Of a stretch of 64,000 bases of DNA, positions 44,982 through 53,758 are shown one piece after another (within the stretch, counting starts at the first letter, position 1; each line of letters starts with the position of its first letter). Below the pieces are notes generated by a model. It searched no databases. It was given only the letters and a program-made list of their open reading frames with translations, and was not told where the DNA came from. Origin of the DNA: Pararhizobium sp. A13 (lineage in GTDB: Bacteria > Pseudomonadota > Alphaproteobacteria > Rhizobiales > Rhizobiaceae); NCBI RefSeq assembly GCF_040126305.1, contig NZ_CP149511.1, positions 1 to 64,000 of the forward strand. Direction: 5' to 3'. The position numbers and the translations under genes are program-made.

Positions 44982-45134
44982 ATGACCAAAACCGGACCCG
45001 AGAACCGCCGCGCCTGTTCGCCCCATCCACTCGGTCGTCTGAAGCTCCTGCTCGTCGTGGAGCTGGCCGCGCCGGTCGCGCTGTCAAAGATCAGGATATC
45101 TGCGACCACTATTTCCACCATTTGGCCAACATGA
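44982..45134 (+). CDS. Small hypothetical ORF (50 residues) after the cytochrome gene
   Basis: Starts at ATG 44982, seven bases after the cytochrome stop, with a GAGGT-type site upstream; begins MTKTGPENRRACSPHPLG and has a hydrophobic LKLLLVVELAAPVAL. In the adjacent frame CDHYFHHLANMTGQTGFPPPLQALG also looks protein-like, so this may be a frameshifted longer gene ending near 45178. Nothing is recognised. The stretch 45180-45739 holds no convincing gene. Confidence 0.3.
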   Translation: MTKTGPENRRACSPHPLGRLKLLLVVELAAPVALSKIRISATTISTIWPT

Positions 45135-45739
45135 CGGGACAGACGGGCTTTCCACCGCCATTGCAGGCGCTCGGCTGACTGGCAGAAGCGACTGTCCAGA
45201 GGTGGTCGTTCATCCCTCGCCTTAAGGGAAAAGAACCAGCGACCGTAGTTCAAACGCATATCTCACATGCCGAGCCATTGTGGGCACGACGGCCGACCGG
45301 CGCTGGATGCCGTCGATGCTCACGTACTGTGGCTGACTTGCGCAGGTTCCCGACGAGATGTTATGCGATGCTGCGAGCACAAATCGGGAACAAATATCGT
45401 TTGTCTTCCGCTTTACGCCCCGACGCAGCGCATTTTAGGGTTAGCGGCTGGAATCGACCCGAAGACGACCTTGGCCCGCCGGGTCCCGGATCGCGGATCC
45501 CGATATCTGCCACGCGGGCTGTTTGCGCATGTCACATGTCAATAGCCACAGCCGCGTGACCGCGATCCTGGTTCATTGAGGTCGAACCGTCCGCAAGAAA
45601 CGCCCTATCCGAATCGTTCTTCGGCGCCCTTAACGAAATAATTGACAGTCCAACCAAAACGGCGCTCCGTGGTTCGACGGCGACGGATCTTGGCACTCTG
45701 GTTGAGGCCGGCCTTCGCCGTTACGATAGGGAGGATGCA

Positions 45740-46012
45740 ATGCCGACAGTCATTGGCCACCATAACATCACAAAGGGAACGAAGCACTGGCTCGACTCGC
45801 CGAAGCGCAAAGAGCTTTTTGGTCCGCTCGGCGTGACCAACATACGAACATTTGTAGATCCACAAAATCCGACTCGGGTGGCCGTTCTTATGGACGTTCC
45901 GGACATGGACGCCATGATGAAAGCTATGCAGAGCAAGGAAGCCGCGGATGCGATGGCCTTCGATGGAGTGGTGCCGGAGTCCTTGGTGATCCTGATCGAA
46001 TCGGAAAGGTGA
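45740..46012 (+). CDS. Conserved hypothetical protein, possibly a dimeric alpha-beta barrel
   Basis: Protein of 90 residues with GHHNITKGTKHWLDSPKRKELFGPLGV, RVAVLMDVPDMDAMMKAM and a C-terminal SLVILIES strand. The strand-helix-strand alternation resembles small ABM/Dabb-type domains. GGGAGG lies six bases before the ATG. It stands alone, convergent with the LysR gene 46106-47002. Function unknown. Confidence 0.7.
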   Translation: MPTVIGHHNITKGTKHWLDSPKRKELFGPLGVTNIRTFVDPQNPTRVAVLMDVPDMDAMMKAMQSKEAADAMAFDGVVPESLVILIESER

Positions 46013-46105
46013 TTGCTCCGCTGGCCATCTGCGTTTAGCGGATCGCGAAGTGGTCTGAGTTCGCTTCTTGCGATGAAGTCCGGCAGGGTACCTGCACAAT
46101 CGTGT

Positions 46106-47002
46106 TTATCGTAGCCCCTGCAAGCTCGTCGTCATGAAGTCTATGAAAGTGCGGACTTTAGCGGAAAGATATTTCCGGCTCGGATAGACAGCATATAGCG
46201 TATTGGCGAACCCGATCGCGTCTGGAAGCACCGTCTCCAATCGACCTGCCTCGATGTCCTGCTCGGCCATCCATTTCGGTAGAAAGACAAGGCCCATACC
46301 CCGCAGAGCTGCCAGCTGCAGAATGGTCTCGTTCTCGCTCAGCATCACGGTACGAAATGTGACTTTGTGCCGTCCATCTGGGCCTTCCAGCGCCATGCTA
46401 TCACTGAGGTTGACCCCGCTGAAACGAAGCAGCGCGTGACCGTTAAGATCCGCGAGGCCTTTGGGTCGACCTGCTCGTTCCAGATATTCCGGCGATGCCA
46501 TGAGGTGGAATTCTATATCGGCCAGCGGACGGGCGACGAGGCCCGGATCGAGCCGGTCGGGTGACGTTGCCCGCAGGGCAAGATCGAAACCTTCGTCCAC
46601 CAGATTCACGATCCGGCCGCTTAGATCCACGTCTAGGCAGACGTCAGGATAGCGCCGGTTATACTCGGCCAGTCGGACCACAAAGCAGATGCTGGCCGCC
46701 CAAACCGGTGCACTCAGTTTCAGGATTCCGCGGGGCGCCACCGTAACATTGCCGATGGCCGCTTCCACCTCGTCCAGCCCTTCGAGCATTTGCTTGGCCT
46801 GGTTGAAATAAAGCCGTCCGGTTTCCGTCAGGCTGACGTGGCGGCTGGTCCGGTTGAGCAGCCGGGTGCCCAGCCGGTTCTCAAGCTGCATCACATGTTT
46901 GCTCGCCATCGCCGGCGAAATGCCGAGGCGGTCGGCGGCAGCAGTGAAGCTCTTCAGTTCTGACACGGTGCAGAACAGCCGCAGGCTCATCAGTGTATCC
47001 AT
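46106..47002 (-). CDS. LysR-type regulator of the dioxygenase operon
   Basis: LTTR of 298 residues. Seen: HTH MSLRLFCTVSELKSFTAAADRLGISPAMASKHVMQLE (residues 5-41), GILKLSAPVW opening the effector domain and the LRGMGLVFLP block near 234. It belongs to the DmlR/CrgA-like branch. It is divergent from the dioxygenase gene with a 136-bp spacer that contains a perfect 12-bp palindrome, a plausible binding site. It likely activates 47139-48832 in response to an aromatic or quinone (inferred). Confidence 0.92.
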   Translation of the reverse strand: MDTLMSLRLFCTVSELKSFTAAADRLGISPAMASKHVMQLENRLGTRLLNRTSRHVSLTETGRLYFNQAKQMLEGLDEVEAAIGNVTVAPRGILKLSAPVWAASICFVVRLAEYNRRYPDVCLDVDLSGRIVNLVDEGFDLALRATSPDRLDPGLVARPLADIEFHLMASPEYLERAGRPKGLADLNGHALLRFSGVNLSDSMALEGPDGRHKVTFRTVMLSENETILQLAALRGMGLVFLPKWMAEQDIEAGRLETVLPDAIGFANTLYAVYPSRKYLSAKVRTFIDFMTTSLQGLR

Positions 47003-47043
47003 CGATCATCAACATTCGAGAAATGGTTCTTCAATATCGAATA

Positions 47044-47055
47044 CATTGATCAATG
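47044..47055. promoter_or_regulatory. Candidate LysR binding palindrome
   Basis: CATTGATCAATG is a perfect 12-bp palindrome within the divergent spacer, next to AT-rich half-sites TTCGAG and ATCGAAT. LysR sites are usually interrupted T-N11-A dyads, so this is only a candidate. Confidence 0.4.
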
Positions 47056-47138
47056 AGTGAGAAAAAATCAAACTCCTTTGCAACAGGTGCCCAACGGGCG
47101 CCGCGCCTGTCGCGGCAAACTTGCGAAGGACAGACCCG

Positions 47139-47963
47139 ATGACAGATTCTCGACTCCCGACCTATTTCATCAGCCATGGCGGCGGACCCTGGCCTTACAT
47201 GACCGGGGAGTTCCGCCGCAATTTCGACGTGCTCGAGAAGTCGCTGCTCGACATGCGCGCCGAACTCGGCAGCACGCCAAAGGCGGTCCTTGTGGTCTCG
47301 GGCCACTGGGAAGAGGAGGGTCTTGCAATCTCGTCGGGCGCCAAGCCGGGCATGGTCTACGACTATCACGGCTTTCCGGAATACCTCTATCACATCACCT
47401 ACAATGCGCCCGGGGCACCGGCGCTTGCGAAACGCGTACGGCAGCTGCTGCGTGCAAGCGGCATCGAAGCGGCACTCGATCCAACACGCGGTTACGATCA
47501 CGGCACCTTCAGTGTCATGAAGCCGCTCTATCCTGATGAGGACATTCCTGTGGTCCAGCTTTCGCTGGATATTGGTTACGATCCGGCGCTGCATATCAAG
47601 GTCGGTCGCGCGCTCGCGCCTCTGCGCGAGGAGGGCATTCTCATCATTGGCAGTGGCCTCAGCTATCACAACCTGTCCGCCATGCGCGGCACGGGTGGAT
47701 ACGAGCCGTCCCGACGCTTCGACGCCTGGCTCCAGGAGACTTTGATCCATTCTCCTCCCGAGAAGCGGATCGAACGACTCATCGAATGGGAGCGGGCGCC
47801 CGCGGCCCGCGCGGCGCATCCCCGTGAAGACCACCTGCTCCCCTTGATGGTGGTGGGGGCGGCCGAGGACGAACCGGGCGCCGTCACCTATCACCAGAAA
47901 GACTTCGCCGGCGGGCTTACCGCATCGAGCTTCCGCTTCGGTGACGTTCCCACAATCAACTGA
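47139..47963 (+). CDS. DODA-type extradiol dioxygenase (LigB/YgiD family)
   Basis: Ring-cleaving or related non-haem metal dioxygenase of 274 residues. Seen: TYFISHGGGPWP with metal His13, VVSGHWEEEG with His56, HGTFSVMKPLYP and GSGLSYHNL with further His residues, the layout of class III LigB-type extradiol dioxygenases. AAGGA lies eight bases before ATG 47139. First gene of a three-gene operon divergent from LysR. YgiD-like proteins accept DOPA and catechols in vitro; the natural substrate is open. Confidence 0.9.
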   Translation: MTDSRLPTYFISHGGGPWPYMTGEFRRNFDVLEKSLLDMRAELGSTPKAVLVVSGHWEEEGLAISSGAKPGMVYDYHGFPEYLYHITYNAPGAPALAKRVRQLLRASGIEAALDPTRGYDHGTFSVMKPLYPDEDIPVVQLSLDIGYDPALHIKVGRALAPLREEGILIIGSGLSYHNLSAMRGTGGYEPSRRFDAWLQETLIHSPPEKRIERLIEWERAPAARAAHPREDHLLPLMVVGAAEDEPGAVTYHQKDFAGGLTASSFRFGDVPTIN

Positions 47964-47980
47964 CGCAACGGAGACGTACA

Positions 47981-48361
47981 ATGACTGATAACACATTCAA
48001 GCCGATCGTTTACCTCAAGGAAAACTGCCCCTTCTGCTTCAAGGTCCGTCTGTTCCTCCTGGAATCGGGATTGGCCTCGGAAGTTGAAACCCGCGACTTC
48101 GTTCCAGGCACCGAACAGGAAGAGGCAATCCAGTCGGAGCTTTCCCCGCATTTCGAGAAAGTGTCGTTCCCGACCGCGCAACTCGAACCCGGCCGCTACG
48201 TCGCCGAATCCGATGACATCGTTGCATTCTTTGCACCCAAGGCAGGCCGCGATCCGGCCGGCATGACGGTCTACCGGAACTATGTAAATGGCGTCTTCTC
48301 CATGGCGATGAAGCTCTGGAAGGAAAACCAGGAACTGAAGAAGGCCGCTTCCGCCGCCTGA
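47981..48361 (+). CDS. Glutaredoxin/GST-N-like protein with CPFC motif
   Basis: Thioredoxin-fold protein of 126 residues. Seen: PIVYLKENCPFCFKVRLFLLESG with redox motif Cys16-Pro-Phe-Cys19, a cis-Pro segment FPTAQLEPGRYVAESDDIVAFF like the GST N-terminal domain (usual cis-Pro/ESxxI), and a short helical tail instead of a GST C-domain. It starts 17 bp after the dioxygenase stop. It may deal with glutathione adducts of quinones produced or removed by the neighbouring enzymes (inferred). Confidence 0.85.
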   Translation: MTDNTFKPIVYLKENCPFCFKVRLFLLESGLASEVETRDFVPGTEQEEAIQSELSPHFEKVSFPTAQLEPGRYVAESDDIVAFFAPKAGRDPAGMTVYRNYVNGVFSMAMKLWKENQELKKAASAA

Positions 48362-48397
48362 ACGCCCTCCATTTCTCCCTTCTAACAGGAATTCCCC

Positions 48398-48832
48398 ATG
48401 CAAAATATCGCTTCCCTTTCGACCAACCCGCCTGCGGGAAAATTTCTGCGGATCAGCCTCTGGATCGCCCAAGGGTTGATGTTCGCCGCTTTTCTCCTGT
48501 TCGGCTTCCAAAAACTTTTCATGCCGCCCGAAGCCCTGGCCGCCATGTGGCAAACCACGTGGCCCGTCGAATATCCCAATCTCTTGCGTATCATGGGCGT
48601 TGTCGATACGGCAGGTGGTCTTGGCATCCTCTTGCCCGCCCTCACCCGCATTCAGCCGCGCCTGGGCGTTTTGGCCGCGCTTGGCTGCACCGTGCTGCAA
48701 CTCTCAGCCATTATCTTCCATGCCACGCGCGGTGAATTCGCAGCTCTCCCGCTCAACGTCATCCTGCTCGCCTTCGTGGCCTTCATCCTCTGGGGACGCG
48801 GTAAAAGAGCGCCAGTCCTGCCGCGTATGTGA
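48398..48832 (+). CDS. DoxX family membrane protein
   Basis: Membrane protein of 144 residues with four hydrophobic helices. Seen: LWIAQGLMFAAFLLFGFQKLF and MGVVDTAGGLGILLPALTRIQPRLGVLAA, the DoxX family core. It starts 36 bp after the CPFC gene and closes the LysR-controlled operon. DoxX proteins recur with dioxygenases and thiol proteins and may form membrane redox complexes. This is the second DoxX-type protein in the window; the two are not close copies. Confidence 0.87.
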   Translation: MQNIASLSTNPPAGKFLRISLWIAQGLMFAAFLLFGFQKLFMPPEALAAMWQTTWPVEYPNLLRIMGVVDTAGGLGILLPALTRIQPRLGVLAALGCTVLQLSAIIFHATRGEFAALPLNVILLAFVAFILWGRGKRAPVLPRM

Positions 48833-48911
48833 CAGATGAACAAGGTCTGCCACATCGAGCAGGATCAGATCACAGACAGAGTGCTCGACAAGGCTCGTCG
48901 CCCGCGATGGC

Positions 48912-49163
48912 CTAAGACGGCGGTTCGTCATACTGGAGAGAGAAGATCGATATTAAGATTGTCGAGTTGGACATTCGCATAGCGGATGAGGACCTTGTCG
49001 AGGCCCCGGCCATGCGCGGCCCGCCAATCACGTCCTTGTTGGCGATCGTCGTGCCGGTCAGCGCCTGGTAAAAGCGAATGGCGGCGTCAAGGTCGGATAC
49101 GACGATCCCGACATGGTTGGCGCGCGCAAGGCCGATCGTGGCCGATGGAATGTTTTGGCTCAT
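48912..49163 (-). pseudogene. VOC-family (glyoxalase-like) gene, frameshifted and truncated
   Basis: ATG 49163 starts GLARANHVGIVVSDLDAAIRFYQALTG, a clear VOC N-terminus. Near a GGGG run (about 49005) the frame leaves the family; the other frame continues VLIRYANVQLDNLNIDLL, and the original frame resumes with QYDEPPS before a stop. Two small indels and a truncation explain it. AGGGGA lies five bases before the ATG. Normal length would be about 130-150 residues. Confidence 0.75.
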
Positions 49164-49380
49164 GATTATCCCCTCTTCTGTCCCGCATCGGCGCCAGACG
49201 TCTTCCGGCGCCGGCCGACCACGCTACGGCATCCCAGACCGGACGAGCGCCGGCCATGCCGCGATACGCGCTCTGATCGAGAAAAGAATGCAGGTCGATC
49301 TGGTTGGTAACGGTTGTGAAGATGCAGGCCAAACCTGTAGCTTAACCCCCGAACGATGCGTTACGCATCGGAGCGATCGC

Positions 49381-49812
49381 CTAAATATTCAGAATTTCCG
49401 GGGGCGACTTGAACGGATTGAGGATTCGAACACCACGCCCCGTGAAATCGGAGACGTTCCGCGTCACAATCATCAGGCCGTAGACGCGTGCGGTCGCGGC
49501 GAGTGCAACGTCCCATCGGTCCTTGTTCTTGTTTCCGAGAAGGCGCGTCCATTCTGCGACAACCGGCCCGTCAATCGGGATGATGCGATCAGAAAACGAT
49601 TTTTCGAGCATCTCGATACCGTCCAGGATCCTCCGAGCGCGTTCCGGTTCACGCTTCATCAATACTTCGGCTCCGCGACGCTTTTCGAACAACGTCGCGA
49701 CACTCAGCCGAAGGTCCGTGTCATCGACCGTCTTGATCCATTGATGCACGTTCTTGTGCCCACCGTGCTTGAGTTCACGGAGAACATTTTCATCAAGCAG
49801 CTAAAGCGTCAC
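49381..49812 (-). pseudogene. PIN-domain toxin with an in-frame TAG at codon 4
   Basis: From GTG 49812, which overlaps the antitoxin stop (GTGA), the frame reads V-T-L-stop-L-L-D-E-N-V-L-R-E-L-K, then the rest of a PIN toxin: VATLFEKRRGAEVLM, DRWDVALAATARVYGLMIVTRNVSDF with late acidic residues. The usual family opening is xxYLLDxNVLxEL, so TAG (49801-49803) probably replaced a TAC/TAT Tyr codon. Any restart would lie after the catalytic Asp of LLDENV. The toxin is therefore probably dead unless the TAG is suppressed. Confidence 0.7.
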
Positions 49813-50447
49813 GGAATGGCCCTTGGTCCGACTTCACCAGGGTCACCGTCGTCATCGAAAACACCAGCATCAGCCAAAGCGGCCAAAGTGGTCTTCAGGC
49901 TCTTCGTTGGATAGGGACGCCCCCGCTTCGGGTAAGCCTTGGCATACTCGACTGCAGCGTCGACCTGATCCCGCGTCATGGACGGAAAATCAATGAGGAC
50001 CGCATCAATGCCCCCGTCCCGCGTCAAAGCTGCGATTAAGTGCGCCGAAATCGTCGTTCCGCGAACAACCGCCTCACCTCGATCACCCTTGCTATCAATC
50101 CTGCCTCTGACGGCCTCAAGTCTCGCCATTCGGTCTCTAAGATCGGTGTCGATTTGCGCAAGATCCAGTTCAAGCCTACCGAGCTGGAGTTTGTGGGCAT
50201 CAGTGGGCAATTTGCGCAAGGCACCGTAAAGCCGGCGCCGCCCCGCTGGCGTCAGGTCCTTGTCGAGCTCATCGGCAAGCCGCAGAAAGCGCAGTTCGGC
50301 CGGGCCAAGGAGCCTTTGAACCATGTTCCCCACCTTCTTTTGCCGGGCGTGAATGACACCTGTGTCAACCGCCTTGTTGAGCATCGCCGGAGTTCTGCCC
50401 AGGACATACCCTGCTTCGCTCAGCGTGAAATTCTGGATTTGAGACAA
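49809..50447 (-). CDS. DUF433-type antitoxin paired with the PIN toxin
   Basis: Protein of 212 residues. Seen: an N-terminal MerR/HTH-like part (FTLSEAGYVLGRTPAMLNKAVDTG), a helical middle, and a C-terminal DUF433 domain with VVRGTTISAHLIAALTRDGG and DQVDAAVEYAKAYP. DUF433 proteins are known as antitoxins of PIN-domain (VapC-like) toxins. The start is TTG 50447 with GGGAG six bases upstream. A short palindrome (50469-50486) lies just upstream and could be its operator. It overlaps the toxin start. Confidence 0.8.
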   Translation of the reverse strand: MSQIQNFTLSEAGYVLGRTPAMLNKAVDTGVIHARQKKVGNMVQRLLGPAELRFLRLADELDKDLTPAGRRRLYGALRKLPTDAHKLQLGRLELDLAQIDTDLRDRMARLEAVRGRIDSKGDRGEAVVRGTTISAHLIAALTRDGGIDAVLIDFPSMTRDQVDAAVEYAKAYPKRGRPYPTKSLKTTLAALADAGVFDDDGDPGEVGPRAIP

Positions 50448-50468
50448 GCACCACTCCCTTCATCAATC

Positions 50469-50486
50469 CATCCCAATATAGGGATG
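50469..50486. promoter_or_regulatory. Candidate operator of the DUF433 antitoxin
   Basis: CATCCC and GGGATG form a six-base inverted repeat around AATATA, 21 bp upstream of the TTG start. The AT-rich centre could also serve as a -10 region. Confidence 0.45.
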
Positions 50487-50647
50487 AATTAGAGACTGCG
50501 CAAGGCGGTAAGGACAGCGGTAGGATTCGAGCCGAGACCCGCTGCGGCTACCTATGATGCGACAGAGCACTACTTTCGCGCCGTCATGGCAATCGCCTTG
50601 AACGCCGCAATGACTTTAGCGCTTCCTGCATCGATGCTCGGTGGGTC

Positions 50648-50761
50648 TCAGACTTTGACGGCCACCGTTCCCTGTCCAGGACCAGCGGCCGCCGTTGCGG
50701 GGAGCGCGGCAACCATCAAGGACAGAGCAATCATACCAAGAAGAATACGTGGGTGGGCCAT
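50648..50761 (-). CDS. Short signal-peptide ORF, intact small protein or 5' remnant
   Basis: Thirty-seven codons: MAHPRILLGMIALSLMVAAL followed by PATAAAGPGQGTVAVKV and a stop. This is a near-perfect Sec signal peptide with only about 13 mature residues. GAGG lies eight bases before the ATG. It may be the start of a lost exported protein. Confidence 0.35.
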   Translation of the reverse strand: MAHPRILLGMIALSLMVAALPATAAAGPGQGTVAVKV

Positions 50762-50771
50762 GGTTCTTACC

Positions 50772-50920
50772 TCAGTTCAGGGGATTGACGTGGATCTCGG
50801 AAACGATCGGGACAAAGACTTTCGTGTAGAAGGCGTCCCCGATCGGCCCCAGCGAGACCGAGTATTCACCGCGGTGACGACCCGCAACTTGAGCGGCTGC
50901 GCAAAATCCAGCCAACTCCG
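50772..50920 (-). pseudogene. C-terminal remnant of an unidentified protein
   Basis: A minus-strand frame ending at TGA 50774-50772 reads GEYSVSLGPIGDAFYTKVFVPIVSEIHVNPLN, with codon use like real genes, but it has no start with a ribosome site and homology cannot be named. It lies just upstream of the signal-peptide ORF. The stretch 50921-51412 holds no gene I can support. Confidence 0.3.
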
Positions 50921-51412
50921 CAACTGACTAGGAGGAATAACTATTTCAAGCCAAAGCGGGTGCCATCGTATTGGCGACCCAATGTCAGTATGCTGGCTAT
51001 TCCCGTCATTCAATAGGTCCCTGTACGCGGGCATATCGCGTCAAAGCTGGGCTATCGTGATGGAGCAACGATCGTCGTCGGCAGCACCTGGCGTGAATTG
51101 GCCCGATGCGTTACATCGGCCCCTCAGGCTGACGACGCATACATCGCGCGACGCTCGAGCTCGCGTGATTGAGAACGAGGTCCAATGGCGAAGGCAACCT
51201 ATCCTGGAGAATAGGTTTTCCCCCTCGAAAGTTTTTGATATTTGCCTTGCATCACGCAACGCGCGAATAGCCAAAAGCACGGCGAACGCGACATTGGGGG
51301 ATGTCATGGGTAGTAGGACTGACAACGTCGGCCACCATAGGCGGATGCTCAATGATCCCGCGATTGTTGTCGGGATCGCACATAAGCAGCGCCAGTCAAC
51401 GAGCGCGCAACC

Positions 51413-52363
51413 ATGAGTTTGCCTTGCTCCAGCGATCCTCTCGCGAGCCCGTCGGCTGAGACAATTGGTGCGGGCCGGGACGAAACGAAGGCCGCCGATC
51501 AGAACCCTGCTAACGAGATGTCACGTGTTCTCAGAACTGCGCCAATTCATCTTGCGGCGGACCCCTCAGGCGGTGCAATCGCCCACTGGAATCACGGCCC
51601 CTTGCATGATGTCGTCGAGCCCATGACCGACCACGTCATCATGGCTTACAACGGCGCAATACAGCGCATGGAACGGCGGTCCGGAAGATCGATCGTGAGC
51701 GGAACGTTTCGTCGCGGGGTTGTGATCATCATCCCGGCTGGATCAAGCTCCCGATGGGATATTCCAAAACCGGTTGATGTCGTTCAGCTCTATCTTCCAC
51801 GCACGACACTAACGCGCATTGCCGACGAAACCGATACTTTCACGCCGACCGATCTCTTGGAGCGAACGGCGCATCCAGACCTCATTACATCCCGATTGCT
51901 CCTGAGCGCAGCCGATGTCCTGGAAGGCAATACGGCACTGGATACACTGTTCAGGCAGCAGTTGACTGACCTTCTGGCCACGCGCCTGCTGGCTGCGCAC
52001 ACTGGCAAGGCACCGAGCTATCAGCCGGCGCTCGGCGGCCTCGCGCCGAGCGTGCTGCGCCGGGCCATCGAGCGATTGCGGTCGGACGCAGACGCGGACG
52101 TCTCCCTAGGGGGCCTCGCGGCCGATTCCGGGCTGTCGCGTTTTCATTTCTGTCGCGCTTTCAAGGAAAGCACGGGGCTTTCGCCTCACAACTGGCTGCG
52201 TCAATATCGGCTCGAGCAGGCCATAAACATGCTACGTGATCCTCAAAATTCGATCGCGTTGGTCGCAGCCTCCCTCGGTTATGCCTCGCAAACAGCATTT
52301 GCAGCTGCATTCCGAAAATTGACCGGTGAAACACCGACTGATTGGCGGCGCCGCCACGGCTGA
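51413..52363 (+). CDS. AraC-family transcriptional regulator
   Basis: Regulator of 316 residues. Seen: an N-terminal cupin-like half (SGTFRRGVVIIIPAGSSSRWD), then two AraC HTH motifs, LGGLAADSGLSRFHFCRAFKESTGLSPHNWL and SIALVAASLGYASQTAFAAAFRKLTGETPTDWRRR. The downstream 200 bp contain a degraded copy of this 3' end. It precedes the alpha/beta hydrolase and flavoprotein genes on the same strand and may regulate them (inferred). Confidence 0.9.
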   Translation: MSLPCSSDPLASPSAETIGAGRDETKAADQNPANEMSRVLRTAPIHLAADPSGGAIAHWNHGPLHDVVEPMTDHVIMAYNGAIQRMERRSGRSIVSGTFRRGVVIIIPAGSSSRWDIPKPVDVVQLYLPRTTLTRIADETDTFTPTDLLERTAHPDLITSRLLLSAADVLEGNTALDTLFRQQLTDLLATRLLAAHTGKAPSYQPALGGLAPSVLRRAIERLRSDADADVSLGGLAADSGLSRFHFCRAFKESTGLSPHNWLRQYRLEQAINMLRDPQNSIALVAASLGYASQTAFAAAFRKLTGETPTDWRRRHG

Positions 52364-52369
52364 CCGTAA

Positions 52370-52575
52370 TCTCCTTTCGCCCTCGCCTCAGATTCCGGAC
52401 TGTCGCGTTCTTCGCTTCCACGCCATCGGCTCGAGCACGCGACGACCATGTCGCGCAATCCCCCTACTATGGCGTTGGACGCAGCGTCACTTGACTGCGC
52501 CTCGCAAACAGCCTTGGCCGCCACATTTCGAACGCTGACCGGTAAAACGCCGGGCGATGAACTGCGGCGCACCGC
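52370..52575 (+). pseudogene. Decayed copy of the AraC gene's 3' end
   Basis: Patches match 52090-52360 in order: GATTCCGGACTGTCGCGTT (52393 on), CGGCTCGAGCA, and a longer run where the translation CASQTALAATFRTLTGKTPGDELRR parallels YASQTAFAAAFRKLTGETPTDWRRR of the intact gene. Deletions and frameshifts separate the patches. It is probably an old tandem duplicate or a second AraC gene eroded to its tail. Confidence 0.6.
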
Positions 52576-52814
52576 TAAACCGCAATTGCTCTGCAATGGC
52601 GCCAATCCCTCTGGCGCAGCCGTAGACTTGTTTCGCTAAACCACCATTGCGCCCGTACCAATGGATCCTGCGGAGACAATGGATGGTCTGGGACACCGAT
52701 TACGGGTCAATCGCAACGAAGCAACCCGTAGCAGCTTGCATACCCGATTTTAGCAACTGTCCGTCCGGTTCGATGACGGGCGCCGAAACAAATATTCTAC
52801 AAAGGACCAGCACA

Positions 52815-53645
52815 ATGACCTCCATTACAACCAGCGACGGTGTTCAGCTTTTTTACAAGGACTGGGGACCGAAGTCCGCTCAGCCGATCGTCTTTCACCA
52901 TGGCTGGCCCCTCAGCTCCGACGATTGGGATAATCAAATGCTCTTCTTCCTCGGCAAAGGCTTTCGAGTGATCGCTCATGATCGCCGCGGCCACGGCCGA
53001 TCGAGCCAGGTGAACGACGGTCATGACATGGATCACTACGCCTCCGATGTTGCGGCAATGATCGACTACCTCGATCTTCGCAACGCGATCCATGTCGGCC
53101 ACTCTACCGGGGGCGGCGAAGCTGCGCGGTATGTCGCGGGCTACGGCAACGGTCGCGTTGCCAAACTGATCCTGATTGCGGCCGTGCCGCCTTTGATGTT
53201 GAAGACCGCCGCCAATCCCGGCGGCTTGCCGATCGAGGTATTCGACGAATTGCGCAGGCAGCTGGCAGCCAACCGTTCGCAGTTCTATCGCGATTTTCCG
53301 AGCGGCCCGTTCTACGGCTACAACCGCCCGGGTGCCGAGCCCTCGCAGGCGGTCATCTCAAATTGGTGGCGTCAGGGCATGATGGGCGGCGCAAAAGCGC
53401 ACTACGACGGCATCACGGCATTCTCGGAGACGGATTTCACCGAGGACCTGAAGAGCATCACCGTGCCGACGCTGGTGTTGCATGGCGATGACGATCAGAT
53501 CGTTCCCATCGGTGCCGCCGCTCCATTGTCGGCGAAGCTCCTGCAGGCCGGCAAGCTGAAGATCTACGAGAAACTGCCGCATGGGCTGTGTACGACCCAT
53601 GCAGATGTCGTCAATGCCGACATGCTGGCCTTCATCACCGCCTAA
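52815..53645 (+). CDS. Alpha/beta hydrolase, non-haem chloroperoxidase type
   Basis: Enzyme of 276 residues. Seen: [15 protein letters not shown] oxyanion loop, [11 protein letters not shown], nucleophile elbow [15 protein letters not shown] with Ser97, the acid in [10 protein letters not shown] and the His in LPHGLCTTH. These are the features of cofactor-free haloperoxidases/esterases. AAAGGA lies eight bases before ATG 52815. It would act as an esterase or perhydrolase; true halogenation is rarely physiological. Confidence 0.9.
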   Translation: MTSITTSDGVQLFYKDWGPKSAQPIVFHHGWPLSSDDWDNQMLFFLGKGFRVIAHDRRGHGRSSQVNDGHDMDHYASDVAAMIDYLDLRNAIHVGHSTGGGEAARYVAGYGNGRVAKLILIAAVPPLMLKTAANPGGLPIEVFDELRRQLAANRSQFYRDFPSGPFYGYNRPGAEPSQAVISNWWRQGMMGGAKAHYDGITAFSETDFTEDLKSITVPTLVLHGDDDQIVPIGAAAPLSAKLLQAGKLKIYEKLPHGLCTTHADVVNADMLAFITA

Positions 53646-53758
53646 GCACATCGCTTCACCCAATCCGCGCGCCATCGTTACCGACCATCTCGCCGCCCAT
53701 CGAGTGCAGCAACGGTGACGCGCGGCCCTTTGAAACTACAAACCACGGAGTGAATAAC

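Noticed and set aside
50515..50570. Possible tRNA 3' end (GATTCGAGCC-like T-loop)
   Set aside because: The flanking bases do not pair as a T-arm or acceptor stem on either strand, so no tRNA fold is supported.
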